From NCBI GenBank assembly GCA_035528415.1, contig DATKYQ010000039.1, positions 44,458 through 108,457 on the forward strand: DNA of 64,000 bases, read 5' to 3'. Source of the stretch: DATKYQ01 sp035528415 (GTDB taxonomy: Bacteria > Myxococcota > B64-G9). The notes under the pieces are model-generated. The model was not told the DNA's origin. It searched no databases and worked only from the letters and a program-made list of their open reading frames with translations. Made by a program: the position numbers and the translations under genes. Shown piece after piece: positions 58,473 to 64,000 of the stretch (the stretch's first letter is position 1; each line of letters opens with the position of its first letter).

Positions 58473-60191
58473 GTGACACAAGTGCATGACAGGCCGTTCT
58501 TCGCCCGTTTTTGGCCGGCGAGCCTGGTAAACTTGGTTTTCGCCGGGCTGCTGGCCGCGATCAGTTTCACAGACGTGCTGATAGCGCCTTACGGCGACTG
58601 GATCGTCGGCCAACCCGCGCCGCACACCTACCGTGCACCGGCCACCCATCCATCCGTCGAATCGGAGATTGAACGGGCCTATCCAGCCCCGCTGCGAATA
58701 ATCCTCCGCCGCGGCCAGACAGTCATCGAGGCCGACCTCGAGAATCTCGAGCGTCTGGTCCCGGAAAGAAAAAAATTCGACCCGCGGCTCGGCGGGGAAG
58801 TACTGGCTCTCTTTTTTCTGGCGCTGACTTTCTTCAACCTGGTGCTGCGCCGCTCTCGCAAGCTGCTTCTGCTGCGCTTCAGGTCCGTGATATCGATGTA
58901 CCTGGCACTGGCCTTGAGCCTGCTGGCCGCCAGGCTGCTTCTGAACTACACATCGCTGAGCATGTTCGCCGCGCCGATCTTTCTTGGTGCCATCCTCTTT
59001 ACTCCGCTGATCGGCCAGAACATGGCCTTCGTCCTGCACCTGCTGGCTGTGGCGCTGATGGCACCGATGATCGGCATCAACCGTGGCATGGTGCTGATCC
59101 CGCTGGTAAGCGGCTGGGTAGCCATTTTACTCCTTGGACGCGATAGCGGTCCTTGGCGCGTGCTCATCGCGGCGCTTGGCGGCTCTGCCGTCGGTGAGCT
59201 TTTCTTGGTGGGTTTGAGCCTGTTCACCCCCCAGAGTCTCGATCTCTCGCTGCAGGTCGGGGGAGACGTAGTCGGCCTGGCCGGAGGAGTCATGGCTTCC
59301 GGGCTGGCAGCCGGGTTCTTGTCCTATCCTGTGGCTCTCATGTTCGGACACGTCTCGCCCTCGCGGCTGAGAAAACTGCTGGTGCTCGATCACCCCCTCT
59401 TGAAGGACCTTGCTGAGAAAGCCCCGGGAACCTTCCAGCACTCGCTGACTGTGGCCAATATGTCCGAGAAAATCGCCGACGACATCGGGGCCGATTCCGA
59501 CCTGGTGCGCGCCGGTGCTTATTTCCACGATATCGGCAAGATTCACGTGCCGGCCTACTTCATCGAGAACCAGCACGGCGAGAATCCTCACGACAAGATT
59601 CCACCGCTTGAGAGCGCCGCCAAGCTGCGCTCCCACACCGTGGACGGCGTCACCATAGCGCGGGGAGCCGACCTGCCCGAGCGAATCATCGATTTCATCG
59701 TCGAGCATCACGGGCGTTCGACGATGGAGTATTTCATGGACAAGGCCTACAAGACCGACGGCAAGGTTCCGGCCGTGGGCGATTTCAGTTATAACGGCCG
59801 CAACCCGACAAGCCGCGAGACCGCCATCCTGATGATTGTCGATTCGATGGAAGCGGCCTCCCGCACACTCAGGGAACCCACTCAGGCCGAGCTCGAAAAC
59901 CTGGTGCGGCGCATCTTGTTCTTCAAGCTGTTGCACGGTTACCTGGACGACTCGGGCCTGACCACAGGCGACTTGAAACAGATCGGCATCAGCCTGGTCA
60001 AGTTCCTCCAGGCCCAATTCCACGTACGAATTGTTTATCCCTGGCAGAAGCAGGACAACCAGCGCCCGCCGTTGCAAGTCGTCGCCGATGCCCATGCCGG
60101 CGCACAGGCGGACACCAGCCCTCGGGTGGCCCAACCCGTCGTGCAGCCGGTCGCGGAGAGTGTCTCCAAATCAGAGGATCAGGCCGAATAG
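58473..60191 (+). CDS. Membrane HDIG phosphodiesterase, PgpH-like (7TM-HD)
   Basis: 572 residues from GTG 58473. TM1 about 17-38; a short extracytoplasmic segment (39-105) replaces the usual ~200-residue 7TMR-HDED domain; TM cluster about 108-290; HD domain about 318-510 with His323, His352-Asp353 in YFHDIGKIHVPAYF, HTVDG, VEHHGRS and DSMEAASRT. The family (PF07698 plus HD) includes PgpH, a c-di-AMP phosphodiesterase. Deltaproteobacterial members usually neighbour ybeY/phoH, not seen here. C-terminal Gln/Val-rich tail. Ligand inferred from family; the shortened sensor suggests a different input. Confidence 0.88.
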   Translation: MTQVHDRPFFARFWPASLVNLVFAGLLAAISFTDVLIAPYGDWIVGQPAPHTYRAPATHPSVESEIERAYPAPLRIILRRGQTVIEADLENLERLVPERKKFDPRLGGEVLALFFLALTFFNLVLRRSRKLLLLRFRSVISMYLALALSLLAARLLLNYTSLSMFAAPIFLGAILFTPLIGQNMAFVLHLLAVALMAPMIGINRGMVLIPLVSGWVAILLLGRDSGPWRVLIAALGGSAVGELFLVGLSLFTPQSLDLSLQVGGDVVGLAGGVMASGLAAGFLSYPVALMFGHVSPSRLRKLLVLDHPLLKDLAEKAPGTFQHSLTVANMSEKIADDIGADSDLVRAGAYFHDIGKIHVPAYFIENQHGENPHDKIPPLESAAKLRSHTVDGVTIARGADLPERIIDFIVEHHGRSTMEYFMDKAYKTDGKVPAVGDFSYNGRNPTSRETAILMIVDSMEAASRTLREPTQAELENLVRRILFFKLLHGYLDDSGLTTGDLKQIGISLVKFLQAQFHVRIVYPWQKQDNQRPPLQVVADAHAGAQADTSPRVAQPVVQPVAESVSKSEDQAE

Positions 60192-60204
60192 CACCCCAAG
60201 TGTA

Positions 60205-60564
60205 CTATTCATCGAACCCAATGAAGTCAGAGACGATCTGCCGGATTATCTCCGGGTCGTGTACATGGATGGCCGTAAAGTGAATGCCCATCCCGTTGTG
60301 TTTGGGATCCTCGCCGGCCACTACCCTGACGACCTCCCCTTCCATGTCAAACTGTAACATGCCGGATTTGCCAGGTAACTCAATTGTGAGATCCAGGCGC
60401 GTTCCGACCTCGGGTGGCACGAAGGTGCGGATGAACATTCCTTCGGGGGAGATGTCCGCCGCCAGGTTGCCGTACTCATCGCCGTCCAAGCGATAGGTCA
60501 CCATTACCGATAAGGGCTTGCGCTCGGTCGAGCGGCGTGATTCATCTTGGCTGTTTATGGTCAT
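60205..60564 (-). CDS. PilZ domain protein
   Basis: 119 residues; AGGGT a few nt before the ATG. A single PilZ domain: RxxxR motif in RSTER (Arg11, Arg15) and DxSxxG in DISPEGMF (Asp37-Gly42), the two c-di-GMP-binding motifs, followed by FDMEGEVVRVVAGED and MGIHF. Both motifs are intact, so c-di-GMP binding is likely. Stand-alone PilZ proteins of this size act as receptors or adaptors for motility or exopolysaccharide machinery. Convergent with the HDIG phosphodiesterase (13-nt gap). Confidence 0.9.
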   Translation of the reverse strand: MTINSQDESRRSTERKPLSVMVTYRLDGDEYGNLAADISPEGMFIRTFVPPEVGTRLDLTIELPGKSGMLQFDMEGEVVRVVAGEDPKHNGMGIHFTAIHVHDPEIIRQIVSDFIGFDE

Positions 60565-60691
60565 TCTACCCTGAAGCTAGCAAAAATCAGCTAGCGCCTC
60601 AAGCATTTGTGAAAGCCGCAAAAACCGGAAAATTGTGCTGCCATATTACCCGTTTTGGATATTTTCTGCCTCCGTCCCTCTTTCTTGCGAT

Positions 60692-61273
60692 TTATGGGAG
60701 GGCTTTGGTCTCCGATTTTTTCCCATTGTGTGGCAGGTGCCTTACACATGCTTCGACGACAGGAGCGAAAAGTTCCATAAGTTTTTTGTCGCGTTCATCG
60801 CCTGCAAATGTGGAGACCGATCCGCGCATGCTTCCTGGTGGAAACCATTGGCCGGACTCGGGGGCTTTCCGCGTCGAGCGAACGATGATAAAGCTCTGAC
60901 TGCCGTTCTTGTGGGTCAAGGTCGAGGCGGGCCAGATTGTATCCGAGAGCGGTGTTGTCCAGGGCTCGCGCCAGGTCACCTGCGCTGTTCCCGACCCTGT
61001 TTTCTGAAAGAACCACTGCGACACTACAATCATGGGAAAGCCGAGCTTGTCCGCGGTTTTCTTTACTGTGGTGCGCGGTGCAGGTAGCGGATCATCGCTG
61101 TGATGCATATTCCAGTCTTCTACAGCCGCCAGCATGTAGCTTCTGCATGTGTTCATCCAGGCAGACGGTGTATTGCTTTCCTTGCGCTGATCTTCAGCAG
61201 CAAGTGCGCTAACCGATAGGTGCAGGCTCATGATTAGCATCATCAGGATGACTGATGTTCCAAAATTGCGCAT
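60692..61273 (-). CDS. Small secreted protein, unknown
   Basis: 193 residues; AAGGAG 9 nt before ATG 61273. Signal peptide about 1-24 (LMMLIMSLHLSVSALAA). Mature part: a helical region with NTCRSYMLAAVEDWNMHH (single Cys), then FPMIVVSQWFFQKTG and WREPWTTPLSDTIW, ending with PVVEACVRHLPHNG. No family recognised. Sits in a region of lower GC with few conserved genes; expressed alone. The 60565-60691 gap holds only a CCGTCCC-type string and no gene. Confidence 0.62.
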   Translation of the reverse strand: MRNFGTSVILMMLIMSLHLSVSALAAEDQRKESNTPSAWMNTCRSYMLAAVEDWNMHHSDDPLPAPRTTVKKTADKLGFPMIVVSQWFFQKTGSGTAQVTWREPWTTPLSDTIWPASTLTHKNGSQSFIIVRSTRKAPESGQWFPPGSMRGSVSTFAGDERDKKLMELFAPVVEACVRHLPHNGKKSETKALP

Positions 61274-61367
61274 GAATGTTTACTCCTTTTCTGAATTAAT
61301 CCGGGATTCCCATTTCAATCCGTCCTACTAAGATACGTTCGTGGATTCCATGGAATGCGAAGCGCTG

Positions 61368-61393
61368 AATTGAAAGTCGAGTTCGATTCAATT
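61368..61393 (-). terminator. Inverted repeat downstream of hicA
   Basis: AATTGAA (61368-61374), 12 nt, TTCAATT (61387-61393), 8 nt past the hicA stop. A weak stem without a clear U-run; an ATTCCATGGAAT palindrome lies 12 bp further on (61345-61356). Confidence 0.3.
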
Positions 61394-61401
61394 GCTCTGT
61401 C

Positions 61402-61590
61402 TCATCCGATCTCTGGGACTGACAGGTTGTTACAAATCTTGCGAGCAAGCCGATTTGAGATCTCGGTGTGACGCGGCACGGCTTCGATCCATCCCGTGTG
61501 GGGATTGCACCAGAGCGAGTGAGAGGAGCCTTCCCGTTTTAGGAAGCACCCATTACGGCGAAGGTGCTTGAGAAGTGCGTTGCGCTTCAT
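61402..61590 (-). CDS. hicA: HicA-type mRNA interferase toxin
   Basis: 62 residues; ATG overlaps the hicB stop (ATGA). Double-stranded-RNA-binding-like HicA fold: LLKHLRRNGCFLKREGSSHS with catalytic His24 in GSSHSLW, then GWIEAVPRHTEISNRLARKI. HicA toxins bind and cut mRNA and are neutralised by HicB. Length is typical (about 60). Second gene of the pair, which is the less common hicB-hicA order but well known. Confidence 0.92.
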   Translation of the reverse strand: MKRNALLKHLRRNGCFLKREGSSHSLWCNPHTGWIEAVPRHTEISNRLARKICNNLSVPEIG

Positions 61591-61802
61591 CCCACTGCCA
61601 CGACATCCTGTTCAGCATCCGCGGGCAAACCGCGGATGCCGTCCTCGCGTCGGTCCTGGAGAATCAGCTCGATTGCCTTGGAGAGGCTCTTGAGGGCTTC
61701 GGCCTTGGTCAAGCCCTGGCCGTTGGCTCCAGGGATCTCGGGGCAGTACGCGATGAACCATTCCGCATCACGTTCAACGATAGCAGTGAATTCATTGTGC
61801 AT
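61587..61802 (-). CDS. hicB: HicB-type antitoxin, short form
   Basis: 71 residues; GGAGG 6 nt before ATG 61802. N-terminal HicB/RNase-H-like fold: FTAIVERDAEWFIAYCPEIPG, GQGLTKAEALKSLSKAIEL. It lacks the C-terminal DNA-binding domain (HTH or RHH) of longer HicB proteins and ends in ADAEQDVVAVG, so autoregulation of its own promoter may need another protein. Located between low-GC small genes and REP-like repeats, as is common for mobile toxin-antitoxin pairs. Confidence 0.9.
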   Translation of the reverse strand: MHNEFTAIVERDAEWFIAYCPEIPGANGQGLTKAEALKSLSKAIELILQDRREDGIRGLPADAEQDVVAVG

Positions 61803-61824
61803 GACTCGCCTCCAACCAGATCAT

Positions 61825-61853
61825 ATTTTATGCCTCCCCACTGCAAAATACAA
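61825..61853 (-). promoter_or_regulatory. sigma70-type promoter of hicBA
   Basis: Minus strand TTGTAT (61853-61848), 17 nt, TAAAAT (61830-61825), 22 nt before the hicB ATG. Strong -10. Confidence 0.6.
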
Positions 61854-61879
61854 CTGTCTTCACAGGCAGAACGTCAGCG

Positions 61880-61953
61880 TTGAGCCGCGCGGAGTCGCGA
61901 CCGCAGCTCAAAAAGGTGTCAGACCCCTATTCTCTTTTCCTTCCTCCGTCCCC
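61880..61953. repeat. REP-like cluster between hicBA and the 62 kb gene
   Basis: Stem TTGAGC (61880-61885) with GCTCAA (61906-61911), enclosing CGCG pairs, followed by AAAGGTGTCAGACCCC (61912-61927) and CCGTCCCC (61946-61953). Similar motifs recur at 57.9 and 63.9 kb. The 61803-62009 gap holds the hicBA promoter and this cluster, and no gene. Confidence 0.5.
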
Positions 61954-62009
61954 TTTTCTCGCTTTTCTCGCTTGTCTGTCCCCCTGGTGACTCTTGAAAT
62001 CCTGTAACG

Positions 62010-62939
62010 TTACGGGTGTCGCGCGGGTTCCCCGCCGCCAGCCGCTGGCTCGGGCTTCAGTATCTTCTTCACCTTATCACTGAGGATCTCCGTGGCAAAC
62101 ATGGCATCGAGGATTCGCATGTTCTTGCTTGCTTCCTTTTCGTCCCAACGACTTCCGAAGGTCCAACTGCTCTTCTCCAAGAAAAAGTAATGGTTGAAGA
62201 AATACGGATAAGCGGCGTAGCGGCCTTCGATCAGATCATCGGTCTTGGTAGTCGATAGAAAGCGCTGGACGTCTTCTGCCGCTTTCCGGATGTATTCCTT
62301 ACCCTCCGTGGCGTAGATCATCGCGGCAAGAGCGGCTCGCATTACCCAGACGTTTTTGCTCGATACAAATGGGGCGACTTCCGCTGCGTTCTTTTTCGTG
62401 AGTATTGGAGCCAGTTGCAGAAGCAGCGCTGTCTGCCGTTCGAATCCCTTTTCGTCTTTGAGTTCCGCAAGTATCTCCTTTTCCAGGATCCGTTTTGCCT
62501 GCTCCCCGTCTTTGGCCGTCTTCAACCTCAGACGGCTCACCGGGACCACGGAATCAAGATAGTATTCGTCTCGTTTTTCGCCCCAGTCCGTCCGCAGGAC
62601 AAGGGCGCATTGTGTGCCTTCCCGAAAAGCCAGCAGCTTGCTTGGCCACATGAAGGTAGTCGCAGGAATCACGATGGTCCGACCAACATACGAGCGCTGG
62701 CCGAGGATGACGGTCGTAACCTTGAACCGGAAACTGACATCCGCGGGATAACCCTCTGCGACAGCTGGGCGAGGTTTCACGTCTTTTCCCACGATCTGAC
62801 CGGCGACAATCAACTTGGGGTCATGGCCGGCATAGATCGCGTGATCGAGCCGCTGGTTGACTGTCATGATATAGCCGAACGCCTCTCGCCCGAGAAGAGC
62901 AATACCCACACACACAAGCGCACAAAAAGTCCTTTTCAT
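62010..62939 (-). CDS. Secreted protein of unknown function
   Basis: 309 residues; ATG overlaps the stop of the upstream gene (ATGA). Signal peptide about 1-22. Beta-rich N-terminal part (LIVAGQIVGKDVKP, VSFRFKVTTVILGQRSYVGR, TIVIPATTFMWPS; about 40-130), then helical repeats that resemble a short HEAT-like array (about 150-235; TALLLQLAPILTKKNAAEV, VWVMRAALAAMIYATEGKE) and a C-terminal helical end. Translationally coupled to the small secreted protein upstream. No family recognised. Confidence 0.65.
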   Translation of the reverse strand: MKRTFCALVCVGIALLGREAFGYIMTVNQRLDHAIYAGHDPKLIVAGQIVGKDVKPRPAVAEGYPADVSFRFKVTTVILGQRSYVGRTIVIPATTFMWPSKLLAFREGTQCALVLRTDWGEKRDEYYLDSVVPVSRLRLKTAKDGEQAKRILEKEILAELKDEKGFERQTALLLQLAPILTKKNAAEVAPFVSSKNVWVMRAALAAMIYATEGKEYIRKAAEDVQRFLSTTKTDDLIEGRYAAYPYFFNHYFFLEKSSWTFGSRWDEKEASKNMRILDAMFATEILSDKVKKILKPEPAAGGGEPARHP

Positions 62940-63301
62940 TTTGCTTTATCCCGCCGTTTCTTTTCCTTCGGTTTCTCGAACGGCTTTGCGATCTTCTTGA
63001 ACTCCTTCACATCCATGAAGATTTGCCAGTGGGTCGGCCAGACGGAGTTTCCCTTGATCACACTGGAATCATACAGCTCAGTCTTGATCTCACCCTTGAC
63101 CCAGATTCTGGTTCCCTCTGGAACATTCTTCAGAACGTCACCACGGAGGTAAAATGAGCCGGTTGCGCCGTCGAGTTCGAGCCTGTACGGACTGTGGGCT
63201 TTTACTGTTTTCTTCAGGACTCCCGTGAGCTCCGAGTCTCCCGCCATGCACGGCGAGGCGAGAGCGAAAAAAGCGAGACCTGCCAAAATGGCCATTCTCA
63301 T
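62936..63301 (-). CDS. Small secreted OB-like protein
   Basis: 121 residues from ATG 63301 (AGGAG upstream); a longer in-frame start lacks a signal. Signal peptide about 1-21. The middle, ELTGVLKKTVKAHSPYRLEL through NVPEGTRIWVKGEIKTE, has the strand pattern of small OB-fold periplasmic proteins; the tail is Lys/Glu-rich (KPFEKPKEKKRR). Overlaps the next gene by 4 nt. Function unknown. A GGCTG/CAGCC stem-loop lies in its leader region. Confidence 0.65.
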   Translation of the reverse strand: MRMAILAGLAFFALASPCMAGDSELTGVLKKTVKAHSPYRLELDGATGSFYLRGDVLKNVPEGTRIWVKGEIKTELYDSSVIKGNSVWPTHWQIFMDVKEFKKIAKPFEKPKEKKRRDKAK

Positions 63302-63434
63302 TACGTCTCCTCTCCGCAGAAGGCTGCCTTCAGCCGGTTCATTTGCTGTTGGCAACCATGCTACTTCGTACGACTACATTCTGGGTATTCTTTTCCTCTG
63401 TCCCCCATTCCTCCCTTTTTTCCCCGTTCTGCAT

Positions 63435-63857
63435 TCACATTGCTCGGCACAGCACCCAGTAGTAAGGGTTGCCTTTCTTGTAGTTCGTCTCGATCTTTCC
63501 AAAACCGGCCGTCCGAAGTCGGGAGCGCAACTCATTCACCCTGAACGCAAAAAACGTCACGGGATGGACTTCCACCTCCGTCTTGCCTTGCTTCTCTGTG
63601 ATGTGTACCACCTCGGTCACGTGCGGCTCGGACCACTTGCTGGGAATGCTGACATGGAAGATGACCGAATGGTGCCCGTCCGTGTCGTCCAGCGTGGGGC
63701 CGGGAAACCAGGAGTCGGGCTGGGTGCGGAACCACTCCCATGATCTGGTATCGAGATAGAAATGCCCTCCATCTCGTGTGACCTTCCGAATTGCCCCGAG
63801 AGCCTGGATCATGGATTTTTCACCGCGGCAATGGCCGATGGCATAAGGTAAAAGGAG
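63435..63857 (-). pseudogene. 5'-truncated SAM methyltransferase
   Basis: Clear methyltransferase C-terminal half: ALGAIRKVTRDGGHFYLDTR, then VNELRSRLRTAGFGKIETNY and a C-terminal YYWVLCRAM. The SAM-binding N-terminus is absent; upstream of the conserved part the frame runs into a GGGGTCAGACCCC repeat and noncoding sequence. An open frame continues to 63929 but encodes nothing family-like, so the gene is a decayed remnant. Confidence 0.75.
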
Positions 63858-63863
63858 GTAAAA

Positions 63864-63876
63864 GGGGTCAGACCCC
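63864..63876. repeat. Palindrome GGGGTCAGACCCC
   Basis: Perfect 6-bp arms with an A centre; sits at the breakpoint of the truncated methyltransferase and resembles AAAGGTGTCAGACCCC at 61912-61927. The rest of the window (63930-64000) shows no gene. Confidence 0.5.
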
Positions 63877-64000
63877 GACACTTGATTCCTGAGAAGAAAG
63901 TACACCAGAACAATCCCAAGAGGTGACATTCCTGAAGCAATGCTTATATTTGCCTCATGTTCAGACCAACCGACCGTCAGAGATCTATTTTCGAGATAGA

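Overview
The window looks like chromosomal DNA of a GC-rich Gram-negative predator/gliding-type bacterium of the Myxococcota or another former deltaproteobacterial lineage. The evidence is the gene mix: three proteins with MYXO-CTERM-like C-termini (Cys motif, one TM helix, Arg cluster), many large lipoproteins with a clear lipobox, MopE/thrombospondin-3 calcium-binding repeats, a PilZ-Hsp70 fusion, REC-DUF4388 (PATAN) regulators and a MXAN_5187-like protein. No rRNA, tRNA, CRISPR array or intact transposase was seen. The taxonomic placement is an inference.

Layout. 1-8.9 kb (minus): an envelope operon running outer-membrane protein, 1655-residue Ig-like lipoprotein, HEAT lipoprotein, small Cys-rich protein, PilZ-Hsp70 (cut by the window edge). 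9.1-19.5 kb (plus): ECF-type sigma factor, membrane anti-sigma factor, a secreted caspase fused to a probable outer-membrane barrel, a 1394-residue TSP3/IPT/MopE lipoprotein, a carboxypeptidase-regulatory-domain lipoprotein, a methyltransferase and a secreted LNS2-type HAD phosphatase, mostly with overlapping start/stop codons. 19.5-20.6 kb: a low-GC lipoprotein gene beside the decayed 3' end of a second methyltransferase copy. 20.7-23.6 kb: a beta-propeller protein and a secreted NlpC/P60-like protein. 24.9-34.1 kb: a tight operon of glutamine amidotransferase, REC-PATAN regulator, MCP-like sensor, CheA-like protein that has lost its phosphorylated His and ATP-binding Asn, HEAT protein and diacylglycerol kinase.

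34.2-50.1 kb holds lipoproteins, an LRR protein, an FGE-fold protein without catalytic Cys, a large lipase-like lipoprotein, an HNH nuclease, response regulators and an MBL hydrolase. Hidden in it are four sigma54-type promoters (40.2, 40.4, 49.6 and 50.15 kb), each with an inverted repeat centred 85-86 bp upstream of its -24 element and each driving an envelope lipoprotein or secreted-protein gene. 50.3-56.6 kb (minus): a MYXO-CTERM protein, a secreted protein and a C39-like peptidase in an operon ending with yedF, preceded by a TRL-like lipoprotein. 56.8-60.2 kb: acyl-CoA dehydrogenase, small membrane protein and an HDIG membrane phosphodiesterase of the PgpH type. 60.2-64 kb (minus): PilZ protein, small secreted proteins, hicBA, REP-like repeats and a decayed methyltransferase, an accessory region with lower GC.

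The common theme is regulated display of surface and secreted proteins: sigma/anti-sigma control of one set, sigma54 control of another, and PilZ, PATAN and HD-phosphodiesterase genes that point to second-messenger control of envelope or motility functions.
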